Assembly: GCF_009792295.1 (NCBI RefSeq)
Contig: NZ_CP039934.1
Location: 2,190,501-2,254,500, forward strand
DNA: 64,000 nucleotides
Reading direction: 5' to 3'
Source: Myroides fluvii
Lineage (GTDB): Bacteria; Bacteroidota; Bacteroidia; Flavobacteriales; Flavobacteriaceae
Shown piece by piece: positions 1 through 6,369 of the stretch. The position numbers and the translations under genes were made by a program. Each line of letters starts with the position of its first letter. The first letter of the stretch is position 1. Under the pieces are notes generated by a model, which was not told the DNA's origin, searched no databases, and saw only the letters and a program-made list of their open reading frames with translations.

Positions 1-147
1 GAATTAAAAATAAAACGAGCTAGGTATTCTAAATATGAAGAGGGTGCGTCTGAGCCTCCATTTTTCTTACTGATTGAAATTAGTCGATTCTATGGTTTGA
101 GTGTAGATGCTTTGTTGATGAAAGATGTGCGTAAAATAGCTCTTTAG
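1..147 (+). CDS. XRE/Cro-CI family repressor, C-terminal fragment
   Basis: Only the last 48 codons lie in the window (frame 1, stop TAG at 145-147). The peptide contains ARYSKYEEGASEPPFFLL followed by ISRFYGLSVDALL, which matches the end of an HTH_3 domain: the Y-E-x-G turn after the recognition helix, then the helix ending in a V-D-x-L motif. This is known of phage Cro/CI-type regulators. It sits directly upstream of the replication genes, where lambdoid phages keep their early switch. Whether it is repressor or Cro-like cannot be decided from the fragment. Confidence 0.75.
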   Translation, partial: ELKIKRARYSKYEEGASEPPFFLLIEISRFYGLSVDALLMKDVRKIAL

Positions 148-148
148 G

Positions 149-168
149 TATTGACAATTTCGTCAATA
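149..168 (+). promoter_or_regulatory. Inverted repeat, upstream copy of the iteron
   Basis: TATTGACAATTTCGTCAATA is a 7-bp-arm inverted repeat with a 6-base spacer, directly after the regulator stop codon and 44 bases before the initiator start. Its reverse complement differs at one base from the core of the fourth iteron inside the initiator gene (537-552). Inference: a site for the same DNA-binding protein, used for autoregulation of the initiator gene, for the repressor, or as part of the origin. Confidence 0.55.
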
Positions 169-211
169 GGTAGTTGAAAATTAAATAAATAACAATGTAA
201 AATACAGTTAC

Positions 212-865
212 ATGGAACCAGGATATTATGCTATCATACCAGCGTCTGTGCGGTATGATAAGGAATTGCAACCCAATGCAAAGTTGCTCTATGGGGAAAT
301 TACAGCCCTTGCTCAACGTGAGGGATTCTGCTGGGCGGGTAATGATTATTTTGCTGAATTGTATGCGGTGAGTAATGAGACAATTTCGCGTTGGATATCG
401 GCTTTAAAAAAGGCTGGATATATCGAAGTTGAAATCCTGAAAAACGAGGGTAATAAACGCAAAATAGCTATTGACAAAAAAGTCAAGACCTATTGCGAAA
501 AAAGTCAAGACCTATTGATGAAAAAATCAATAGCTATTGACGAAATCGTCAACTCTAATATAAGGATTAATAATACAATTAATAATACAGAGAATAGCGC
601 TCTCAGTTTTTTGAAAGAAAATAATCCAAGTTTATACGAAACGTTCCTAATGCAATATCAATCGAAAATCAAAGATTTTCAAAAGTTCTGCGAGCTATTT
701 AATTGCAAAGTTGATGAAGAGGATTTGGAATGGACGGGAAAAAAGATAAATGCACGATTGACGCGATTTGCAATTAACTACATCGAAAACGAAAATAGAG
801 CATTTGGAAAACAACAGCCTCCAATGCAACAACAAGCGCAACAATATTCTAAAAATCACTTTTAA
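212..865 (+). CDS. Phage replication initiator-like protein with N-terminal winged helix
   Basis: 217 aa. The first 75 residues (YYAIIPASVRYDKELQPNAK through the SNETISRWISALKKAGYIEV stretch) look like the HTH_36/DnaD-type winged helix of phage replication proteins: a conserved start, helix-turn-helix and then a beta wing. The middle is lysine-rich and low complexity and is the stretch that encodes the 22-bp DNA iterons. The C-terminal part is helical and ends in a glutamine-rich tail. It is followed two bases later by a DnaB helicase, an arrangement like lambda O-P or DnaD-DnaB. Inferred role: bind the iterons within its own gene and load the helicase. No catalytic motif is seen, so it is not a Rep nickase. 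Confidence 0.72.
   Translation: MEPGYYAIIPASVRYDKELQPNAKLLYGEITALAQREGFCWAGNDYFAELYAVSNETISRWISALKKAGYIEVEILKNEGNKRKIAIDKKVKTYCEKSQDLLMKKSIAIDEIVNSNIRINNTINNTENSALSFLKENNPSLYETFLMQYQSKIKDFQKFCELFNCKVDEEDLEWTGKKINARLTRFAINYIENENRAFGKQQPPMQQQAQQYSKNHF
471..552 (+). repeat. Iteron array, candidate phage replication origin
   Basis: Four copies of TTGAC-N6-GTCAA type start at 471, 493, 515 and 537, exactly 22 bases apart: TTGACAAAAAAGTCAA, TTGCGAAAAAAGTCAA, TTGATGAAAAAATCAA and TTGACGAAATCGTCAA. Each is preceded by CTA. The period is about two helical turns and not a multiple of three, so the protein does not repeat and selection must act on the DNA. An A-rich spacer lies within each unit and AT-rich DNA (553-600) follows. 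This is the layout of lambda ori, with iterons inside the O gene. Confidence 0.75.
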
Positions 866-867
866 TC

Positions 868-2343
868 ATGAGTCAAACAATTTCAAAAGGATTAGTTCCG
901 CCGCATTCAAAAGATACTGAAGAAACGGTATTGGGTGGAATGATAAACAACAAGCAAGCGCTGGATGAATCAATGCAAGTGATTAAAGATTCTTCTGTGT
1001 TTTATGTTCCGGAGCATGTGCAAATATTCGAAGCGGTTCAAGAATTGTATTCAAGTTCTCAACCAGTGGATATGATTAGCGTTTCGCAGAAGCTGAGAGC
1101 GAATGGAGTTGCTGCAGAAGGTTTGGTTGTGGCACTTGTTCAAAACAGCATGTCGGCAGCGCACATTGAGTATCATTCTCGAATTCTTTTGCAATACAAG
1201 CTTCGTCGAATGATCGTGAGTTTTAATGCTGGGATGAGTTCGGCGGCAATGGATGAAAGTATTGATGTATTTGATTTGTTGGCACGTTGGAATAAAGAAT
1301 TCGATACCGTTACGGAACTAATCACGACGGGACGCTCAAGTGTGACTATTGCAGAATCCTTGCAGGACCTAGCAAAGCGTTTGGAATTCATTTCTAAAAG
1401 TACGGGTGAGAGTAAAGTAACTGGAGTTCCGACAGGGTTTAAGCGAATCGACGCGTATACATCTGGGTATCAAAATGGAGATTTAGTAATTGTTGCTGCG
1501 CGCCCTGGTATGGGAAAAACAGCGAAAGCACTGAAGACGGTAATCGAAAATGCAAAGGTTGGTAATTCGGTTGGTGTGATCTCTTTGGAGATGCCAGTGC
1601 AACAGTTGACAGGACGAATGGTTGCTATTGATACCAACTTTCACTTAGGGCAATTACTTAAAACAGGATTTGATAAGCCTGAATACTTCCAAACGTTTAT
1701 GATGCACTCAGGTCGAATGGCTAAGTATCAAATCGTAATGAAGGATTCAGGGGTGAATGATATCTCGGATATCATCGTTGAAGCGAGGAGTTGGAAGCGC
1801 AAGCACGATATCAAGTTGTTAGTGATTGATTACTTACAGCTTGTGAGTGATAAGACAAAAGGAAATAACCGAGAGAATGAAGTGAGTTCCGTTAGTCGTC
1901 GATTGAAGCTGTTGGCAAAAGAGTTGGATATTCCGATCATCGTGATGTCTCAGTTGTCTAGAGCAGTTGAAACACGAGGCGGTTCTAAACGTCCGTTGTT
2001 GTCGGACCTGAGAGAATCGGGTTCCATTGAGCAAGATGCGGATATCGTTGAGTTTATCTATCGTCCGGAATACTACAATATCGAAATTGGAGGCAATCCG
2101 GAGTATGACGAGATGACAAGGCAAGGGGCTGATACGGAAATAATCTTTGCTAAATACCGCGCTGGTTCCGTTGGAACAACATATTTGAAATGGATTGGTG
2201 ATAAGACCAAGTTTATTGATCCAACAGATAGTAATGAGAATGGAAGTAATCAGCAAGAAACAAATGTGTATGGTAATCCTAGTGAGTATGTTCCAACTGT
2301 TAGTGCAGCTGAAGCTTTTGGGGATGATGATACACCGTTTTAA
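868..2343 (+). CDS. dnaB: Replicative DNA helicase, DnaB family
   Basis: 491 aa, slightly longer than many bacterial DnaB proteins. The N-terminal domain (about 10-115) contains the usual HSKDTEETVLGGM start. The RecA-like domain has Walker A ARPGMGKTA at 211-219, Walker B KLLVIDYLQL around D321, the SQLSR motif at 361-365 and the ESGSIEQDAD segment at 383-391. A K-Y-R-A-G sequence near 430 fits the arginine-finger region. It would unwind the phage fork after loading by the upstream initiator-like protein. The C-terminal 45 residues are low complexity and rich in N, E and S. This is a phage copy; a chromosomal dnaB would sit elsewhere. Confidence 0.95.
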   Translation: MSQTISKGLVPPHSKDTEETVLGGMINNKQALDESMQVIKDSSVFYVPEHVQIFEAVQELYSSSQPVDMISVSQKLRANGVAAEGLVVALVQNSMSAAHIEYHSRILLQYKLRRMIVSFNAGMSSAAMDESIDVFDLLARWNKEFDTVTELITTGRSSVTIAESLQDLAKRLEFISKSTGESKVTGVPTGFKRIDAYTSGYQNGDLVIVAARPGMGKTAKALKTVIENAKVGNSVGVISLEMPVQQLTGRMVAIDTNFHLGQLLKTGFDKPEYFQTFMMHSGRMAKYQIVMKDSGVNDISDIIVEARSWKRKHDIKLLVIDYLQLVSDKTKGNNRENEVSSVSRRLKLLAKELDIPIIVMSQLSRAVETRGGSKRPLLSDLRESGSIEQDADIVEFIYRPEYYNIEIGGNPEYDEMTRQGADTEIIFAKYRAGSVGTTYLKWIGDKTKFIDPTDSNENGSNQQETNVYGNPSEYVPTVSAAEAFGDDDTPF

Positions 2344-2354
2344 AAAATAGAGTT

Positions 2355-2462
2355 ATGGAAAGTTTTTTTAATACAATTGAGAGTCATAAGCTAACGGCTT
2401 TCTTCTGTGCACTATTCATTTGGTTGATAGTTTGTGAATTGACTAAAGGAAAAAGAAAATAG
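2355..2462 (+). CDS. Small single-pass membrane peptide, 35 aa
   Basis: ATG at 2355 (leader AAAAATAGAGTT) opens a 35-codon frame. The peptide has a polar N-terminus, one hydrophobic segment (TAFFCALFIWLIVCEL, about residues 14-29) and a basic tail KGKRK, which suggests an N-out/C-in single-span membrane peptide. It fills the space between dnaB and the hairpin-led genes on the same strand. No family was recognised. It could be chance, but the fit of start, membrane span and positive tail favours a real gene. Confidence 0.45.
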   Translation: MESFFNTIESHKLTAFFCALFIWLIVCELTKGKRK

Positions 2463-2475
2463 TAACTAAAACTTC

Positions 2476-2495
2476 TCACTTGGATTTGTAAGTGA
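2476..2495 (+). promoter_or_regulatory. Hairpin leader, copy 1
   Basis: TCACTT-ggatttgt-AAGTGA forms a 6-bp stem with an 8-base loop, nine bases before the start of the zinc-ribbon gene at 2505. A second copy precedes the next gene (2787-2806) with the same loop and one compensating base-pair change. Flanks are also alike (AAAACTTC before, TTA after). Probably an RNA element or an operator. Confidence 0.55.
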
Positions 2496-2504
2496 TTAAA
2501 AATT

Positions 2505-2780
2505 ATGGAAATGCCAACACCATGTAGTGAATGTAAAGAAGTGGTAGAGTTAAATGATTTAAGGGAATCAAACTTTACGAAACAAATGCTTTGTTATGAT
2601 TGTTATAGTACTGATTCAGAACTCTATGATTTAGTCGAAGAAGCAAAAGATATTCAAAGGGATTTAGAAGGTTATGCTGACCACATGAAAGGGAATCGTG
2701 GCCTTTGGAGAGCCAAACTCAATTTATTAAGAAAGCAAATTAATGAGCTAGGCGAAGACGCAGATGACTTATTACTTTAA
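2505..2780 (+). CDS. Small zinc-ribbon protein
   Basis: 91 aa. CSEC at residues 7-10 and CYDC at 30-33 give a CxxC-x19-CxxC zinc ribbon in the N-terminal third. The rest is predicted mostly helical and acidic (VEEAKDIQRDLEG, then KLNLLRKQINEL) with a D/E-rich end. Nothing identifies a partner or substrate. It lies in the early/middle region between replication and packaging genes and is preceded by the duplicated hairpin leader, so it is probably expressed together with the gene at 2816. Small zinc ribbons in phages often bind nucleic acid or host polymerase, which here would be a guess. Confidence 0.75.
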   Translation: MEMPTPCSECKEVVELNDLRESNFTKQMLCYDCYSTDSELYDLVEEAKDIQRDLEGYADHMKGNRGLWRAKLNLLRKQINELGEDADDLLL

Positions 2781-2786
2781 AACTTC

Positions 2787-2806
2787 CCACTTGGATTTGT
2801 AAGTGG
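2787..2806 (+). promoter_or_regulatory. Hairpin leader, copy 2
   Basis: CCACTT-ggatttgt-AAGTGG: same loop as the copy at 2476-2495, but the closing pair is C-G instead of T-A, a compensating change. Nine bases separate it from ATG 2816, the same distance as in copy 1, which decides the start of the downstream gene. Confidence 0.55.
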
Positions 2807-2815
2807 TTAATGATT

Positions 2816-3091
2816 ATGGATTGGAAAGAATTAAAAGATTTTTGTAACAGTTTACCTGAATCAGAACTAGATAAGACTGTTATTATTTGGGGTGAAGAAT
2901 ACGATATTGCTAATGTATGTGTAGAACAATTAAGTGAAGATTATTGTTATGATCCAGGTGATTTAGATATTGGATGTTTTCCTGTATCCGACACAAAAGA
3001 TTTCTCTGAAGAAGATAAAGAAAATCTTGAGGTAGCTTATAGTAAAGGAACTCCTATGATAATTGAGCGCTATGGCAAAGAGAATAGATAG
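2816..3091 (+). CDS. Hypothetical acidic phage protein
   Basis: 91 aa, strongly acidic, starting MDWKELKDFCNSLPESELDK. A start at 2810 (MIM...) is possible, but ATG 2816 keeps the nine-base spacing and the TTATGGA context seen after the first hairpin leader. The sequence has the look of a small alpha/beta protein with a KTVIIWGEEYDIANVCVEQL central strand-helix stretch. No catalytic or metal motif is visible and no family was recognised. Its last 20 bases overlap the HNH gene, so the two are probably translationally coupled. Confidence 0.65.
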   Translation: MDWKELKDFCNSLPESELDKTVIIWGEEYDIANVCVEQLSEDYCYDPGDLDIGCFPVSDTKDFSEEDKENLEVAYSKGTPMIIERYGKENR

Positions 3092-3383
3092 TATTAAACG
3101 TCCTTGGGTAGTAGAGCGCAAGCCGTTTGAAAGGAATGTAAGGAGTAACTCTGAGTTCTATAACTCGAGAGCGTGGCGCAAGTTGAGGCGCTCGTTCTTA
3201 GATGCTAATCCGTTATGCGTGGAATGTAAACATGAAGGCTTAGTTACTCCCGCAACTGTAGCGGACCACATTCAACCGATTAACCGAGGAGGTGAACGAC
3301 TGAGTGAAGACAACCTACAACCGATGTGCGCGAGCTGTCACAATAAAAAATCGGCTCGAGAATCGCATGGGGATAGGGGGTAA
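3072..3383 (+). CDS. HNH endonuclease
   Basis: 103 aa from ATG 3072; the TTG at 3063 is a less likely start. A zinc-bound HNH fold is visible: C49-x2-C52, then D65-H66, N81 (NLQP) and C86-x2-C89-H90, followed by NKKSARE. The N-terminal YNSRAWRKLR is typical of phage HNH proteins that sit next to the terminase. In HK97-type phages such an HNH protein assists the terminase in cos cleavage and DNA packaging; here it lies 107 bases upstream of TerS, which supports that role. A homing endonuclease is the alternative but would not normally be so short or so placed. Confidence 0.9.
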   Translation: MAKRIDSIKRPWVVERKPFERNVRSNSEFYNSRAWRKLRRSFLDANPLCVECKHEGLVTPATVADHIQPINRGGERLSEDNLQPMCASCHNKKSARESHGDRG

Positions 3384-3490
3384 AATCTCCCGAGAATGTG
3401 ACCGCTGTACATCGCATGTTACCAAGGATTTTACTCACAATGAATTTAGGGGAGGGGGGTATGAGTGATTAATAACTAAGTTTTACAAGA
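3384..3490 (+). other. Gene-free gap between HNH and TerS, possible cos region
   Basis: This is the only sizeable gap in the packaging module. It contains GGGGGTAAAATCTCCC just across its left edge and a G-rich run GGGGAGGGGGG near 3450. Many cos-type phages with an HNH-TerS-TerL order carry cosN and TerS binding sites here. No nick site can be defined from sequence alone. Confidence 0.25.
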
Positions 3491-3991
3491 ATGAAAGAGA
3501 ATAAACTATTAAACATGAGTGGTGAAATTGTAGAATGGGAAAATGCAACTACCACAGGAAAGAATCAACAGCTTTATGATGTCTTGGATAAGCTTCCAGC
3601 TGCAATGGCAAAATTCAATTTGACAAAGGACCAGAAGTTTTGGTACAAATATTTTGGTGAGCAGTTGGTGAGTTCAAATAAATTAACCAAGCCCGATTTG
3701 GTGCATTTACACCGATTGGCAACTACAATTGATTACTACATTCAAGCGGAAGCGGAGATCAATTCACGAGGTTTTCAAGGCGGATTGATTCAAACCTTTG
3801 CAACTGGAGCTACAAACGTAAGTGGTTATGTAACCATTCGCGAAAAGATGATCAAGGATATGGATGAATTATCTAAACATTTTGGATTTTCATTCAAGGA
3901 TAGAAATAAATTGGTGGATGTGCCAAAAGGAGATCCTGGACAAGGTGATTTGTTTGCGGGGTTTTTAAATCAAAAATATAGTAACGGGTAA
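3491..3991 (+). CDS. terS: Terminase small subunit, P27 family
   Basis: 166 aa. The central region (DLVHLHRLATTIDYYIQAEAEI) is helical, followed by a stretch SGYVTIREKMIKDMDELSKHFGFS and then RNKL, which is the typical ending of P27-type small terminases: a conserved helix before the G-F-S/T-x-x-x-R-x-K/R-L motif. The protein would recognise the phage packaging site and regulate the TerL ATPase. Position just before TerL, with only one 75-aa gene between, supports it. The C-terminus carries a short G/D-rich tail ending in NQKYSNG. Confidence 0.85.
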   Translation: MKENKLLNMSGEIVEWENATTTGKNQQLYDVLDKLPAAMAKFNLTKDQKFWYKYFGEQLVSSNKLTKPDLVHLHRLATTIDYYIQAEAEINSRGFQGGLIQTFATGATNVSGYVTIREKMIKDMDELSKHFGFSFKDRNKLVDVPKGDPGQGDLFAGFLNQKYSNG

Positions 3992-4001
3992 AAACTAAAA
4001 C

Positions 4002-4229
4002 ATGAAAAAATACAACAAGGATAAACTCAATGCATATGCGAAAGAATTGTTTGAATTATGTCTAAAAAAGGGCGTCGTTTTTGAATATTATCCATATTCA
4101 TCGGGTATTGACATCAGAACCAATTCATGCCAGATAGGCCATACCTATATTTGTGAAAAGATGTTTAATTATAATCAAGGCGATGCTATGCCGATCTGGC
4201 TATTAATAAGAAAAGTGGAAGAGTTATGA
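4002..4229 (+). CDS. Hypothetical protein between TerS and TerL
   Basis: 75 aa, beginning MKKYNKDKLNAYAKELFELC. It is basic at the N-terminus with a first helix, then an aromatic-rich middle (FEYYPYSSGIDI) and a C-terminal helix. Three cysteines (C34-like, C48 and C56 region) do not form a CxxC ribbon. Its stop overlaps the TerL start in an ATGA arrangement, so it is translationally coupled to TerL. No family was recognised; a packaging accessory role is only suggested by position. Confidence 0.65.
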   Translation: MKKYNKDKLNAYAKELFELCLKKGVVFEYYPYSSGIDIRTNSCQIGHTYICEKMFNYNQGDAMPIWLLIRKVEEL

Positions 4230-5941
4230 AACTAACCAAAGAAATGCTTTCTTCACCAGCTTTTCAATATGCAGAAATGGTGAGGAGTGGAAAGTTGAAA
4301 ACAGGCAAAAAAATACAGCTCGCTGTTGAGCGGTTTTATAAGTTCATTGAAGAGTCGGATGCAAAAGGATTTACAATTGATCACGATAAAGGAATGCGAG
4401 CCGTTAATTTCTTTCCAAATTTCTTAAATCATACAACCGGAAAGATGGCAGGTCAGCGATTTTTTTTGGCTCCTTTTCAAGCGTTTACCATCTACAATAT
4501 TTTCGGATGGATTCACAAAGAAACTGGAGTGCGTCGGTTTAATACGGTTTATGATAAACGCGCTAAGAAAAACGGAAAAACAGCAGAAATGGCGGGGCTT
4601 GCTTTGTTTTGTATGTCGTTTGATGTGGAGATGGGGGCGCAAATCTATGTCGGAGCAACCAAAGAAGAGCAAGCAAAAATCTGTTGGAACCAAGCTAAGA
4701 TGTTTATTGATTCTCCAGTTTCAAATCCTAACCTTCGAAATATGGGATTCCAATGTTTTCAAAAGGAAATCAAGTTTGGAAGAACACAATCCGTTATGAT
4801 GCCGCTTGGAGGTGATTCTAAAACACAGGATGGAATTAACGCCCATGTTGCAATCATTGACGAGTATCACGCGCACAAGGACGATACGGTTAAGGAAAAT
4901 TTGGAATCGAGTTCGGTATCCAGGAAGCAGCCAATTACTTATCATATCACAACAGCCGGTGTAAACTTAATGAGTGCCTGCAAGCGATATGAAGAAGCAG
5001 TTACAGAAGTGCTGGAAGGAAGGAATCAAGACGATCACTTGTGGGTTATGATTCATGATTTAGACGAAAGCGATGATTGGGAAAATGAAGACAACTGGTT
5101 TAAAGCAAATCCGCTTTTGGGATTTGGTTTAGATATCGATAACATTCAAAAAGAATACATCAAGGCACGGAACCAACCAAGTAAGATTCCAAACTTCAAA
5201 ACGAAACATTTAAATATGTGGGTGGATGCACCTACAATTTGGATTCCAAATGAAATATGGATGGCAAATAAAGTGGATGAATTACCAATGGAAAAGTTTT
5301 CACAATTTGGAGCATATGCAGGAATGGATTTATCTACAACTACAGATATCACTTGTTATGTAGCGGTATCAGAACCAGACGAAGAAATGAATCGATATAT
5401 AAAGCCTTATTTCTTTTGTCCAAAAGATACAATAGAAAGAAGAAGCAAAGAGGATCGCGTACCCTATCAATATTGGGTGGATGCTGGATATATGATTGCA
5501 ACACCAGGTAATGTAGTTGACTATGAATATTTGAAAGATACTATTCGAGCAACGTATCGAGAGCTGAATATTCAACGCATTGAGGCGGACCAATGGAACT
5601 GTGCGCAATTAGCACAAGAATTAACCGAGGAGGGAATGAGTATCAGTTTCTTTAGTCAAGTAGTAGGTGTGATGTCCTTTCCGACTAAGCAATTTGAGCG
5701 ATTGACCTATGAGGGAAAATTAAAACACGACGGTAATCCGATTTTGCAATGGATGCTTTCCGGTTGTTCTATCTATCAAGACGCAAACGAAAACATAAAA
5801 GTTCATAAAGGAAATTCGAACAAAGGAGGGAAACGAATCGATGGGATTGTTTCTACAATTATGGCGCTGGGTGGATCAATGTCAGTTGAGGAAGATGAAG
5901 GAGGAAAATACAGCAAACCTGGAGCTGAAGTTTATATTTAA
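4226..5941 (+). CDS. terL: Terminase large subunit
   Basis: 571 aa, typical length for the HK97-like Terminase_1 family. The N-terminal ATPase has the deviant Walker A KRAKKNGKT at 111-119 and Walker B VAIIDEYHAH ending in D212-E213. The C-terminal RNaseH-like nuclease begins with YAGMDLS (D368) and continues with IEADQWN and a KRIDGIVSTIMALG ending, the usual order of catalytic acids. It would cut concatemeric DNA and power its translocation through the portal. The family is associated with phages that have an HNH partner and HK97 capsid genes, as here. Confidence 0.96.
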   Translation: MKLTKEMLSSPAFQYAEMVRSGKLKTGKKIQLAVERFYKFIEESDAKGFTIDHDKGMRAVNFFPNFLNHTTGKMAGQRFFLAPFQAFTIYNIFGWIHKETGVRRFNTVYDKRAKKNGKTAEMAGLALFCMSFDVEMGAQIYVGATKEEQAKICWNQAKMFIDSPVSNPNLRNMGFQCFQKEIKFGRTQSVMMPLGGDSKTQDGINAHVAIIDEYHAHKDDTVKENLESSSVSRKQPITYHITTAGVNLMSACKRYEEAVTEVLEGRNQDDHLWVMIHDLDESDDWENEDNWFKANPLLGFGLDIDNIQKEYIKARNQPSKIPNFKTKHLNMWVDAPTIWIPNEIWMANKVDELPMEKFSQFGAYAGMDLSTTTDITCYVAVSEPDEEMNRYIKPYFFCPKDTIERRSKEDRVPYQYWVDAGYMIATPGNVVDYEYLKDTIRATYRELNIQRIEADQWNCAQLAQELTEEGMSISFFSQVVGVMSFPTKQFERLTYEGKLKHDGNPILQWMLSGCSIYQDANENIKVHKGNSNKGGKRIDGIVSTIMALGGSMSVEEDEGGKYSKPGAEVYI

Positions 5942-5956
5942 CCAATACGATAAATT

Positions 5957-6211
5957 ATGACGATAACACAACATCATTTAGCGGTCCAGGCAGAGAATGA
6001 ACGGCTAAAACAAGAAAATGAATTGATGAAGCAAATTGCTTCGACAGAAGGATTTTATGAATTCTATTTTAAAAATATCACGAAGTATTCTTCTCGTATT
6101 GATGCGTTTAATTATGTAAATGGATTGTATGAGAAGTATTTCGGGAGTAAACGATATAAGAATTATTGGAGTTTTAAAAGAACTATTAATCGTAAATTAA
6201 GTAGTGTCTGA
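5957..6211 (+). CDS. Hypothetical protein with N-terminal coiled coil
   Basis: 84 aa. Residues 8-30 (LAVQAENERLKQENELMKQI) form a short leucine/heptad coiled coil with E and K at surface positions; the remainder is rich in aromatic and basic residues (YEFYFKNITKYSSRIDAFNYV and YKNYWSFKR). It lies on the plus strand 15 bases after TerL and is the last late-strand gene before the antisense HEPN cargo gene. No family was recognised. A DNA- or membrane-associated small protein is possible but nothing shows it. Confidence 0.6.
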   Translation: MTITQHHLAVQAENERLKQENELMKQIASTEGFYEFYFKNITKYSSRIDAFNYVNGLYEKYFGSKRYKNYWSFKRTINRKLSSV

Positions 6212-6327
6212 AAAGATATTTTGCTATTGTTAATTATGATGTTGTCTGTATTAATTTAATAATTAAGATTTAACTGTGATTTATATTGTAATTACTCTCT
6301 ACTTTGGTCTTGTAAGGTGTTTTTATT

Positions 6328-6369
6328 TAAATTCTAAGAGAAGATATTACACACTTCTCTTAGAATTTA
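6328..6369 (-). terminator. 16-bp perfect hairpin at the end of the antisense cargo gene
   Basis: Arms 6328-6343 and 6354-6369 are perfectly complementary (core CTAAGAGAAG / CTTCTCTTAG) around a 10-base loop. The right arm touches the stop codon of the minus-strand gene. Neither side has a good T-run, so it is a strong RNA hairpin that may terminate or protect transcripts from both directions rather than a classical intrinsic terminator. Confidence 0.6.

Noticed and set aside
471..552. CRISPR-like short regular repeats
   Set aside because: The units are 16 bases in a 22-base period with only six bases between them, lie inside a coding gene and have no variable spacers; they fit replication iterons.
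1834..2256. Minus-strand open frame of 140 codons opposite dnaB
   Set aside because: It lies wholly inside the helicase-coding sequence, lacks family features and is a shadow of the conserved Walker B to C-terminal part.
3063..3071. TTG start of the HNH gene
   Set aside because: ATG 3072 is three codons later and gives the normal N-terminus. The same reasoning set the starts at 11232, 12114, 39202 and 46533 instead of upstream TTG codons.
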